Part shown: piece by piece, positions 26,974 to 35,049 of the stretch
How positions within the stretch are numbered: the stretch's first letter is position 1
Layout of the letters: each line of letters starts with the position of its first letter
NCBI GenBank assembly: GCA_964407695.1
Contig: CAYOWQ010000004.1
Span: forward strand, 124,001-188,000
Length of the DNA: 64,000 bases
Direction: 5' to 3'
Origin: CAYOWQ01 sp964407695
GTDB taxonomy: Bacteria; Planctomycetota; Phycisphaerae; Phycisphaerales; SM1A02
Program-made: the position numbers and the translations under genes
The notes under the pieces: generated by a model
Database searches by the model: none
What the model saw: the letters and a program-made list of their open reading frames with translations, nothing else
What the model was told of the DNA's origin: nothing

Positions 26974-28407
26974 ATGGCCACGCTCGTCGCCCGGCTGGGC
27001 GCTGCAATCAGCCGTGTCTTTGCCCGCACCTGCCCCGATCCGTTCGTGATCGCCATCCTGTTGACGGTGCTTACCGCCACCGTGGCGATTATCTTTGGAT
27101 CGTTTCCCGCTGCCTCGAATCCATCCTTCACGAAGCGAGTCGTGCTGCTTCTGGATGCGTGGCGATTCGATCCTGATTCCGGATCCAGGATCGGCCTTTG
27201 GTCGCTCTTGGCGTTCTCGATGCAGATGTGTTTGGTCCTTGTCACCGGACACGCCTTGGCGGAGGCGCCGATCGTGAGGCGAACGATCCGCAGGCTCGCA
27301 GGATTGCCACGAAGCAGCGCCGGGGCAGTGTGGCTTGTGTCCACGGCCGCCGCGATCGGCGGGGTCATCAATTGGGGCCTGGGATTGATCATCGGCGCAC
27401 TCCTGGCCCGCGAAGTGGGCCGGGCGATGGAATTGAAGGGTGTGCGGGTGCATTTCCCGCTTCTGGCCGCGGCGGGATATGTCGGACTCATGGTGTGGCA
27501 CGGCGGACTTTCGGGCAGCGCCCCACTGACGGTGACCAAGGCGAGCGAGGCGGCCAAGGTATTGCCGGCAGCGTACGTGGCCAGGCTGGGTGAAGGCGGC
27601 ATTCCGCTCACTCACACGATCTTCTCGCCGATGAACCTGTTCATCACTGGCGGGTTGCTGGTCATCGCGCCTTTGATGTTTCGGCTGTTGAACCCCCACG
27701 GTGATCAATCGGTGACCAAAGCGAGCGCCTGCCTTGGACCATTGGCGACCCCGGCGGCCATGAAGACACGTGAGAGGACGCGATCATTGCCGGACTGGCT
27801 CGATACCTCGTGGCTCGTCGTGATGGTAATAGCGGCGATGCTTGGAGCCGCTGTGTTGCGCTACAGCCTGACCAACGATATCCGCAGCGTGACCTTGAAC
27901 GAGATCAATGCCGCGATGTTCGCCCTTGGCCTCGTGCTCCATGGTTCACCGCGGGCATATCTGGCTGCCGCCGACGACGGCGTGCGCGGCTGCACCGGGA
28001 TCATCCTGCAATTTCCGTTGTATGCGGGCATCATGGCGATGATGGAGGCAAGCGGGCTGGTGCGGCAGATTGCTGACCTCTTCAATCAGCTCGGCACCGA
28101 GAGGACCATGCCGATCCTGAGTTTCTTCGCCGCAAGTGTCGTGAATCTCTTTGTGCCTTCAGGGGGAGGGCAGTGGGCGATTCAAGGTCCGGTGGCGCTC
28201 TCCTCCGGCCTCGCGGCAGGGGTCGATCCGTCAAAGATGGTCATGAGCGTGGCGTACGGCGACCAGTTGACCAATATGCTGCAGCCGTTCTGGGCCCTGC
28301 CACTGCTGGCGATTACTCGCGTCAAGGCCCGCGATATTGTGGGCTACACCACGGTGGTGATGCTGGTTTCGGCGGTATGGATCGGGATCGGTCTACTCTT
28401 GTTCTGA
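26974..28407 (+). CDS. Short-chain fatty acid transporter family protein (AtoE type)
   Basis: The product has 477 residues and about ten membrane segments. The start (VARLGAAISRVFARTCPDPF) is typical of the family. Conserved features include GGVINWGLGLIIGALLAREV, VWHGGLSGSAPL, FFAASVVNLFVPSGGGQW and VAYGDQLTNMLQPFWALPLL. These transporters are linked to uptake of acetoacetate or short-chain acids. The gene lies eight bases before an enoyl-CoA hydratase gene, which fits a small acyl-CoA breakdown operon. Confidence 0.9.
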   Translation: MATLVARLGAAISRVFARTCPDPFVIAILLTVLTATVAIIFGSFPAASNPSFTKRVVLLLDAWRFDPDSGSRIGLWSLLAFSMQMCLVLVTGHALAEAPIVRRTIRRLAGLPRSSAGAVWLVSTAAAIGGVINWGLGLIIGALLAREVGRAMELKGVRVHFPLLAAAGYVGLMVWHGGLSGSAPLTVTKASEAAKVLPAAYVARLGEGGIPLTHTIFSPMNLFITGGLLVIAPLMFRLLNPHGDQSVTKASACLGPLATPAAMKTRERTRSLPDWLDTSWLVVMVIAAMLGAAVLRYSLTNDIRSVTLNEINAAMFALGLVLHGSPRAYLAAADDGVRGCTGIILQFPLYAGIMAMMEASGLVRQIADLFNQLGTERTMPILSFFAASVVNLFVPSGGGQWAIQGPVALSSGLAAGVDPSKMVMSVAYGDQLTNMLQPFWALPLLAITRVKARDIVGYTTVVMLVSAVWIGIGLLLF

Positions 28408-28415
28408 GGATGACG

Positions 28416-29204
28416 ATGCTCGTTCGCCAGAAAATCAATCCGCCGATGGCGGTGCTGACCCTCAACGATCCCGCAAGGCGGAATGCGCTGAGTCTGGACA
28501 TGTTTGAGGCGCTGCAGGCGGCGGTGGACTCGCTGCCCGCGCGCGACGATGTGCATGTGGTGCTTCTTCGCGGCGAAGGCAAGGCCTTCTGCGCCGGATT
28601 CGACCTTGCCGCAGCCGTGGAAGACCTCGCCCGGCACCAGCGCGTGGATGATGCCGACACACTGATGGCGGAGTTCATCCATCGATTGAGCCGATTGAAC
28701 CGCTCGATTCGCCGGCTGCCTCAGGTGGTGGTCGCGTCGGTGCAGGGTGCAGCGCTGGCCGGTGGATGCGCGATGCTTTCGGCCTGCGACTTCGTGATGG
28801 CAGCGCCCGATGCAACGCTGGGCTATCCGGTGCATCGAATCGGCGTTTCCCCCGCGGTGACGGTGCCGCTGTTGCGTCTGGCGATGGGCGATGGGGCCGC
28901 ACGCGCCCTGGTGCTAAGTGGCGAGCTTCTTGATGGCCGTGAGGCCGCACGGCTCGGGCTGGCAACACATCTGTCATCGACTGCGGCCACGCTTGATGAT
29001 GAGGCCCTGGCCTTCTGTGGACGGCTGGCCACCAGGGGACCGCAGGCGCTACGTGCCACCAAGGCGTGGCTCAATGAACTCGATGGGTCGGTGCTGGATC
29101 AGCCGTTTGAACTGTGCGCGCATGCCTCGGCCGCGTTGACCGCAGGCGAGGAAGCAACCGAAATGCTCCGGGATTTCTGGGCAAGAAGGCAGGCGGGTAC
29201 ATGA
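28416..29204 (+). CDS. Enoyl-CoA hydratase/isomerase family protein
   Basis: The product has 262 residues with the crotonase fold: AVLTLNDPARRNALSLDMF, VVLLRGEGKAFCAGFDLAAA (first oxyanion-hole strand) and VQGAALAGGCAMLSACDFVM (second). The position of the usual second catalytic Glu is occupied by the segment YPVHRIGVSPAV, which suggests a reaction other than plain hydration. ATG 28416 is chosen because GAGG precedes it at a normal distance; ATG 28410 is also possible. The ATGA overlap with the next gene shows an operon. Confidence 0.9.
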   Translation: MLVRQKINPPMAVLTLNDPARRNALSLDMFEALQAAVDSLPARDDVHVVLLRGEGKAFCAGFDLAAAVEDLARHQRVDDADTLMAEFIHRLSRLNRSIRRLPQVVVASVQGAALAGGCAMLSACDFVMAAPDATLGYPVHRIGVSPAVTVPLLRLAMGDGAARALVLSGELLDGREAARLGLATHLSSTAATLDDEALAFCGRLATRGPQALRATKAWLNELDGSVLDQPFELCAHASAALTAGEEATEMLRDFWARRQAGT

Positions 29205-29458
29205 CGTGGGTCGTGATCATCGTCGGCGGGACCCTTTTTCTCCTGGCGCTGGTCGCGTCGATTCATCGAGCCGCCTGTGCGTGGCATTCACTTCGGCGCC
29301 AGAATCGGCGACTCGCGTACACCTGCGACCGCTGCGGATACGCCAGAGAAGGCTCTCGCGTCATGGAATACTGCCCCGAATGCGGCCAGACGCTGACGTC
29401 GATTCTGCCGCCAGCGCGACCGGCATCGATGCCGGTCGAGATCGAATCGGCCCCGTAG
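29201..29458 (+). CDS. Small membrane protein with zinc ribbon
   Basis: The product has 85 residues: one N-terminal membrane helix (WVVIIVGGTLFLLALVASI) and then a C-terminal zinc ribbon with CDRCGYAREGS and YCPECGQTL. This type is common in planctomycetes and has no assigned function. The ATG overlaps the stop of the enoyl-CoA hydratase gene (ATGA), and the next gene codes for a larger protein with the same kind of ribbon. Confidence 0.72.
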   Translation: MTWVVIIVGGTLFLLALVASIHRAACAWHSLRRQNRRLAYTCDRCGYAREGSRVMEYCPECGQTLTSILPPARPASMPVEIESAP

Positions 29459-29478
29459 CGAAGGTATCCTGTTGCGGC

Positions 29479-30216
29479 ATGTTCAGCGCCATTCGTCGAC
29501 GTCTAAAGCTCATTGAGTATTACTCAGCGCGCCGACAGCAGACGGTCTGGGCGCGATGGATGAACAGGATCCTGTTCGCATCTCCAATTGTGGCGATGGC
29601 GGCGACGCTGGCCGCAGCATGGATTCCGGACCGATTCGAACTTCTCGACAATTTTGAGGGGACGCTGGGGGCAGAGAAGGATGGAACTGTTGTAGCGCTG
29701 GGAATCGAGTCCATGGACCGTCGCGGCTACGACTTCGCCGGCGCTCCGATGGGCGAGTTCAAGGCGCAAATTCTGAGGCCGATCTTTGGGTGGCCGGTCG
29801 TCTGGTCGACCGGCGCAGCCATGATTCGAGCAGACATTGACTTGTACAGCGTGCCCGGTTCGGGCCCGGATGAGTCGCCCGCAGAGGCGATCAGAGCGTC
29901 GCGAGAGGCGGTGAAGGACTTCGTGGAATCCTCGCCGCGCGACGTGGCTCAGCGGCTGCGGGAATCTCTGCATACTCCGGCCCGGACGTCGTTCCCGGGA
30001 TGGATCGCCAGTTGGGCGATCATGGTCGTCGTCGTGTATTTCTCGCTGGGCTTCTTGGTGCAGTTCTTTCGATTCGTCGCGTTTCGACTTCGAATTCGAG
30101 GAGCCATGCGGGCCGCATCGCGATTGAATCGTGGCGAGTGCCCCACCTGCGGATATGACGTGCGCGGGTTGGAATTCAGCGAGCGATGTCCAGAGTGCGG
30201 TTCGCTCCTGGCCTGA
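29479..30216 (+). CDS. Two-helix membrane protein with C-terminal zinc ribbon
   Basis: The product has 245 residues. Membrane segments lie at about residues 31-48 (ILFASPIVAMAATLAAAW) and 176-196 (GWIASWAIMVVVVYFSLGFL). The roughly 125-residue loop between them should lie outside the cytoplasm. The C-terminus is a four-cysteine ribbon (CPTCGYDVRG and RCPECGSLL). The function is unknown. It lies 20 bases after the smaller ribbon protein. Its stop codon touches the stop of fliS on the other strand within TGATCA. Confidence 0.72.
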   Translation: MFSAIRRRLKLIEYYSARRQQTVWARWMNRILFASPIVAMAATLAAAWIPDRFELLDNFEGTLGAEKDGTVVALGIESMDRRGYDFAGAPMGEFKAQILRPIFGWPVVWSTGAAMIRADIDLYSVPGSGPDESPAEAIRASREAVKDFVESSPRDVAQRLRESLHTPARTSFPGWIASWAIMVVVVYFSLGFLVQFFRFVAFRLRIRGAMRAASRLNRGECPTCGYDVRGLEFSERCPECGSLLA

Positions 30217-30636
30217 TCAGGCCGGGATGCTGACCCTGCCGTCCGACACCGAGTTGGCCGATTCCGAATCGAGCTTGGCCATGGTCATGCGCCAGGTCTC
30301 GCACTCGTATTCAAGCAGCTTGATCACCTCGTCCGTGATCTTGGTACTTCGCGTTGAGTTCGCCTCAACAATCCTGTTGAACATGAACGTGTACAGGCCC
30401 GAAAGTTTGGCACAGAGATCTGGCGCGTGGTCGGAATTCAGTGCCGACAGGAGTTCGATCAGGATTGCCTGGCACCGGGTGAAACCCTCGAAGGACTTCT
30501 CAAAATCTCGCTGTTCGAGCCCGGCACGGGCGCTCCCGGCAAATCGCAGGGCGCCCTCAAGCAGCAGCAGCCGGAGCTCGGCTGGAGAGGCCGTCAGGAT
30601 CTTGGTCTTCAGATACGGGTTCGTGGCAACGCTCAT
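30217..30636 (-). CDS. fliS: Flagellar export chaperone FliS
   Basis: The product has 139 residues, all helical. It starts with NPYLKTKILTASPAELRLLL, which is the family signature (NxYxxxxVxTASPxxLxxxLY). FliS binds the C-terminus of flagellin in the cytoplasm and stops it assembling early. The gene follows fliD by 59 bases in the same direction, the normal gene order. Confidence 0.92.
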   Translation of the reverse strand: MSVATNPYLKTKILTASPAELRLLLLEGALRFAGSARAGLEQRDFEKSFEGFTRCQAILIELLSALNSDHAPDLCAKLSGLYTFMFNRIVEANSTRSTKITDEVIKLLEYECETWRMTMAKLDSESANSVSDGRVSIPA

Positions 30637-30695
30637 AACATTTTGAATCGACCCGCCGGGTCCGACACTTCAATGGGTTGTAGAGGATTTTCCAA

Positions 30696-33600
30696 TTATG
30701 CGGCCGCCAGAATGCTGCTGAGGCTGGACAACGACCCCTGCTGGGCCTGAAGCTTGGCCAGAGCCTCCTCCATAGCAGCGAACTGCCGCTGCAGGATGGT
30801 CTTGCGCGTCTCCAGTCTGGCATCGAGCAACTCGAGGCGATCATTGGTGCCGTCGATCTGCTTCTGCAGATTCTGGTCCGCAACCGTCAACACACCATTG
30901 AAGGAATCGGTGAGTTCGGTCACGAGGCGTTCAAAGAGATCGCCGAATCCGAGCTTGGTCACATTCTCCGTGGATGTGGTGACGGTGATGCCCGGCGAAA
31001 CTTCTTTGCTGGTCTCCGTAGAGGTCTCGAAAGCAGCGAAGAGATTCTCCACTGCATCGGGATCATTGGCATAGGCCGTCTCAAACTTGGTCTGATCAAA
31101 GACCAATTGACCCTGCTTGTCGAACTTGATGCCGATCTGCGAAAGGGTTGAGTAGGCTGTGCTGACGCCTGTGGCCTTGCCTTGGGCCACCTGGTAGAGC
31201 CGCTGGCGAACACGAGCGGCGGTTGAGTTCCCCAGCAACGGTCCGGCCACCTTGGTGTCCACGTTGTAGCTGTCGTGGAGGTTGAGCCGACCGATGACGT
31301 CGTTGAACGTCGTCACCAACTGATTCACGGCCGAGATAATGGCGGAGGTATCCCGCGTAACGGTGACGGTCGTGGGGTCGGCGGACGCACTCTTGAGATC
31401 GACCGTCAGGCCGTTCACCACGTTGGTGAAGCTGTTGGTTGAGGACTGCAACAGGGTGGCGTTGGCGGGGTCGGTCGAGCCGAAGAACACCTTGGCGTCC
31501 TTGGCTTCGGTGAGGGTTGTGAGACCGAGGTCCACGTTGCCGCCGTCGATCAGCAGATCCCCATCCTGACCCAGGATCGATGAGAGGAAGGCGATCTTGT
31601 AGGGTTGGCCGCCGCTTCCGGTATTGAGAATCGACGCGGTCACGGGAATCTTTGCAGCGTTGATCTTGGAGATGACATTGGTGAGATTGTCGGTCGTCGC
31701 CAGATCGACCACCTTCTCATACGATCCGTCGATGCTCTCGCCAAGGTCAGACGCGGTGCCCAGAATGCCGAGTTTCGAGGCGACAGAACCGCTCTTGTTC
31801 TCCACCTTGATCGCGTTGGTTGGGGTTCCGACATAGGTATCGACGAGGACGATGCCGTCGCCGGTGTCGTTGATGCGGGCTTCGATATAGAGGCCGCGAG
31901 AGTTGATCTCCTGAACGATGTCATAGAGCGAGACCGCATCGGTACCGATGTCGACATCCTCGGAGGCGCCGGTCGCATCGGTCAGCTTGAATGTTCCCGT
32001 GCCGATGCCCTGCCCGTAATTCAAATCTCCAACGCTGGTAGCCAGGCCGATGTATTGAATGTCGAGGTCGTTTCCCTTAAACGTCGATGCGGCCACATTC
32101 GCCGTGATGCCGAGCGCACTGGACGCATCACCACCGACAATGAGATTACCGGTGCCACCCGAGGAGTCGGTCACCGTCAGCCCGTTCCCAGCATTGTTGA
32201 TCCCAACGTTGATGTCCACATTGTTGGATACGGCCTGGCTGTTGATCGCTGTAATGAGATCGGCGAGGCTCGCATACGTGTTGACATTCGTAATGCTGAA
32301 TGACGCGCCGCTTCGATCCGTAAGGTTGAGCGTAGTGGCTGAACCGAGACCGTCACCGCCGTTCAGATTTCGCACCAGTTTGGTATTGAGTCCTGCGATC
32401 AGTCGACTTCCCGAGACCGATCCGGCTCCGGAAAGCCCCAAAAGTCCCAGATCCTTGGCGGTCTGATTGCCGACCGTCGACGCAAAGGACGAACCGTCGA
32501 CATCACCCGCCAGGATCGAGATCGTGCCTGTCGCCGAAAGTCGAAGACTGACGCCGTCAGCGGCGATCGACGCGGTCACCGCACCGGACGTCTGGTCGTT
32601 GATGCGGCTGATGACATCCTGAATGGTGGCCGCTCTGGCCGTCTGGACGGTGTTGGGAATGTTTGTTCCCGTGATGAGGTTGGCGGGAGAGGCGGTTGTC
32701 AGGAGGCCGAGATTCTCGGCTGTCTTTGTGTTGTTCACCCCAGCGCCGGTGACCTGAAGCGTGAAGCCGCCGGCAAGGTTGTCGGTCAGCACGAAATTCT
32801 TTCCGTCGCCATCAAGCGAGAGAACGACAGCGTTGGCACCCAGCGTCTCCGTCAACTCTGCGTTCACCCGTGTGATGAGTTCGCCGACGGTGGTCACCTT
32901 GTCCTTGATGACCTCGCCGTCATCGTTCTTGATATCGCCAAGCTTGACGCCGACGGACACACCCGAGGTCGTCTTCACGATGAAGTCATCGTCGGTGGTG
33001 CTATTGATGGCGACGCCGAGACCATTGTTGAGGTCGCTGAGCTTCGTGTCGGCGGTAATCGGTGCGTCTTTGCGGCCCAGGTCGATGTTGTAGGTTGTCG
33101 TGCCGTCAATCTGAATTTTGAAGTCGGTTGCATTGTCGCGAATGAACACGCCAAGGCCGTCATTGAGTGCGCTCAGGGAACTGTTCAGCCCGATCTTGTT
33201 GATCGACGTTCCGGCAATTGATGACCCTGCGGTTGAGCCGACAATCCCGAGATCAGTCGCGGCGAAGGACCCGGATGCATTCGCAATCGACAACGTGCCT
33301 CCCCCACCGCTGAGATCCGTGATGATCAATCGGTCACCATCGACGGATGCCTTCAGGCTGACTCCTGACGCCGTATTGATGACGTTGATGACCTCGTTCA
33401 GCGTGGTGGCGCTGGAGAGATCGATCGTCGCTGTCTTGCCGGATTTGTCGGTCGCGACGATTTTGCCCCGTCGCACCCCTTCGCCGCCGTTGAGGACGCT
33501 CAGGTCGGTGTCGCCGGTGAGTTTGCCCTTGCCGAACTCAAAGCTCAGCTGATCAAGCCCCAGCGGCGTCGTGGTGGCCGCGAAGCCCTTGGAGAGGAGC

Positions 33601-33926
33601 TGCGAGGTAGAAGCAAGCTGCTTGACGATGAAGCTGTACCCACCAGGCGCAACCTTGCTGCTAGCCTTGGCCGTGAGGATGGCTTCGTTGCTCGATGTGG
33701 CCAAGGCTGACTTGAAGACCTCGAGCTTCCGAAACGTCTGCGCGGCATTCTTCAGGTTGAGCAATCGGGCATTGATGTCCAGGAGTGCCGTCTTTGAGGC
33801 ACTGAAGGCGGTGAGCTTCTTCTGATATGGAAGTTTGGACTTCGCCTCAAGCCCGATGAGACTATCGATCAGCTGTGCTGAGTTGATGCCGGAAATCAGT
33901 CCGACGCCGGCTGAAATTGAACCCAT
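30696..33926 (-). CDS. fliD: Flagellar filament cap protein FliD, expanded
   Basis: The product has 1076 residues, roughly twice the usual size. The N-terminal FliD domain starts MGSISAGVGLISGINSAQLI. The C-terminal FliD domain includes SAIISAVNQLVTTFNDVIGR and coiled helices near the end. In between, about residues 130-780 hold five or six copies of a flagellin hook-IN-like unit, each with the pattern LNxGxGV, a short TxxDVIxxIN segment and a DLG end. The cap helps flagellin fold at the filament tip. The added repeats should lie on the outer surface of the cap. An AAGGAGG lies six bases before the start. Confidence 0.92.
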   Translation of the reverse strand: MGSISAGVGLISGINSAQLIDSLIGLEAKSKLPYQKKLTAFSASKTALLDINARLLNLKNAAQTFRKLEVFKSALATSSNEAILTAKASSKVAPGGYSFIVKQLASTSQLLSKGFAATTTPLGLDQLSFEFGKGKLTGDTDLSVLNGGEGVRRGKIVATDKSGKTATIDLSSATTLNEVINVINTASGVSLKASVDGDRLIITDLSGGGGTLSIANASGSFAATDLGIVGSTAGSSIAGTSINKIGLNSSLSALNDGLGVFIRDNATDFKIQIDGTTTYNIDLGRKDAPITADTKLSDLNNGLGVAINSTTDDDFIVKTTSGVSVGVKLGDIKNDDGEVIKDKVTTVGELITRVNAELTETLGANAVVLSLDGDGKNFVLTDNLAGGFTLQVTGAGVNNTKTAENLGLLTTASPANLITGTNIPNTVQTARAATIQDVISRINDQTSGAVTASIAADGVSLRLSATGTISILAGDVDGSSFASTVGNQTAKDLGLLGLSGAGSVSGSRLIAGLNTKLVRNLNGGDGLGSATTLNLTDRSGASFSITNVNTYASLADLITAINSQAVSNNVDINVGINNAGNGLTVTDSSGGTGNLIVGGDASSALGITANVAASTFKGNDLDIQYIGLATSVGDLNYGQGIGTGTFKLTDATGASEDVDIGTDAVSLYDIVQEINSRGLYIEARINDTGDGIVLVDTYVGTPTNAIKVENKSGSVASKLGILGTASDLGESIDGSYEKVVDLATTDNLTNVISKINAAKIPVTASILNTGSGGQPYKIAFLSSILGQDGDLLIDGGNVDLGLTTLTEAKDAKVFFGSTDPANATLLQSSTNSFTNVVNGLTVDLKSASADPTTVTVTRDTSAIISAVNQLVTTFNDVIGRLNLHDSYNVDTKVAGPLLGNSTAARVRQRLYQVAQGKATGVSTAYSTLSQIGIKFDKQGQLVFDQTKFETAYANDPDAVENLFAAFETSTETSKEVSPGITVTTSTENVTKLGFGDLFERLVTELTDSFNGVLTVADQNLQKQIDGTNDRLELLDARLETRKTILQRQFAAMEEALAKLQAQQGSLSSLSSILAAA

Positions 33927-33948
33927 GACTGCCTCCTTGCGACGGCCG

Positions 33949-34131
33949 TCACGCGGCCCGACGCGGCGAGGCGGCCTCGTTCTTCAAGCCGTCTCGCCAA
34001 TACGGAACATCCAGACCCGCTCGCCGCAGGGCCAGCAGGTCACTGATCCACGCTCCCAGCGTTCTCCGGTAGATCCTCTGGGCTTCGAGCAAGGCATCGT
34101 CGGATTGGGGAAGCGGTGGCTTGTTGTTCAT
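33949..34131 (-). CDS. Small protein upstream of fliD
   Basis: A 60-residue frame in the same direction as fliD ends 22 bases before it. The sequence is helical and charged (ALLEAQRIYRRTLGAWISDL, then LDVPYWRDGLKNEAA). No family is recognised and the ribosome binding site is weak. It fits as a small flagellar-operon protein, but could also be spacer that happens to be open. Confidence 0.42.
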   Translation of the reverse strand: MNNKPPLPQSDDALLEAQRIYRRTLGAWISDLLALRRAGLDVPYWRDGLKNEAASPRRAA

Positions 34132-34218
34132 ATCGGCGAAAACCGTGGTGCTGCATTGGGATCGGCGTTCCCTACCTCTTCACCATCGACGGTTTTCGGA
34201 CTCGACTTTGCCAAAAAT

Positions 34219-34245
34219 GAAAAAGACCCCTCGGTCGAGGGGTCT
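34219..34245 (-). terminator. Intrinsic terminator of the winged-helix gene
   Basis: Read leftward, AGACCCCTC/GAGGGGTCT (34224-34232 with 34237-34245) has a four-base loop and is followed by TTTTTC. It lies 26 bases past the stop of the gene at 34271. Confidence 0.85.
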
Positions 34246-34270
34246 GAAGCCATATTCGTTGGAATGGAGG

Positions 34271-34705
34271 TCACTTTTTGGCTGTGTACTGGCCTCGGTC
34301 GACCTTCTTAAACAGGTTGGTATGGGCCAGGAGCGCCTGATTCACAATCGTTCTGAAGTTGTCGCTGGTGGTGTGATACCCGGCGCTGCGAACAGCCTCC
34401 GCGACGTCTGTCACGCTCATCGTCTTGTTCGCGAGCACCTTCTGGAGGGCCTCGATCAGGGTCATCGAATTTCGCGGCCGACGGCGAATTCCGCCTGCGC
34501 CGCCACCTGAACCCGGAACGCCAAGGGACGAGAGCTGTCGATCCAATTCTGCAAGCTTCTTGGCGAGCCGATCTCTCCGTCGCTGCAACGGGCCGATGGC
34601 GCGTTGCCGGCGACGAATTTCAGACTGAAGATCATCAATCGTAAGTCCGGAAAGTCCACGTCGGCCCCGGGTTCTGGCCTGGCTTGAGGACGCTTTCCTT
34701 GGCAT
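34271..34705 (-). CDS. Coiled-coil protein with HARE-like winged-helix domain
   Basis: The product has 144 residues. The N-terminus is basic (PRKASSSQARTRGRRGLSG), followed by a coiled coil (about 22-62, EIRRRQRAIGPLQRRRDRLA) and a Gly/Arg linker. The C-terminal 65 residues (MTLIEALQKVLANKTMSVTD, VAEAVRSAGYHTTSDNF, FKKVDRGQYTAK) match the pattern of HARE-type winged helices known from the RNA polymerase delta subunit and some restriction systems. It likely binds DNA or RNA polymerase. ATG 34705 has AAGGA ten bases before it. Confidence 0.68.
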   Translation of the reverse strand: MPRKASSSQARTRGRRGLSGLTIDDLQSEIRRRQRAIGPLQRRRDRLAKKLAELDRQLSSLGVPGSGGGAGGIRRRPRNSMTLIEALQKVLANKTMSVTDVAEAVRSAGYHTTSDNFRTIVNQALLAHTNLFKKVDRGQYTAKK

Positions 34706-34714
34706 TGTAAACAA

Positions 34715-35049
34715 TTCCTTATGTTGGGACGCTGCGGCAGAACTAACGTAAAAGACCTCGCACCATACCCCGCCAATTCACCGGCCGCAATTCCAAGCTC
34801 AGGCGTTGAGGATTGCGAATCGCGGCGAATCTCCAAGAACCTGATCAAGTGACTTGTGTATTGGTCCGAGAAGATTTCTTCCGCCCCAAGCATCCATCCG
34901 ATAATTCGCTGTGCCTTCTGAATCACTTCCCGTATAGAAATCTAACAAAACTTGCCCCGCTCGTGCGTGGACGACCTCGAAGACTTCGGATACCTTCCGA
35001 GCCTCGTTCCAGGCACTGACGCGGCCCAATTCGACCGACGACACTCCCT
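34715..35049. other. Divergent intergenic region before the exopolysaccharide locus
   Basis: The 335 bases are relatively AT-rich near 34710-34745 and 34905-34950. They should contain the promoters for the winged-helix gene and the export gene at 35050. A leftward frame from GTG 35044 to 34799 (81 codons) has an average composition but no family pattern and a poorly placed ribosome site; I do not call it a gene. Confidence 0.45.

Noticed and set aside
34799..35044. An 81-codon leftward frame starting with GTG before the polysaccharide export gene
   Set aside because: Its composition is fairly protein-like, but it has no family pattern, its ribosome site is badly spaced and it covers the region where the export gene promoter should lie.
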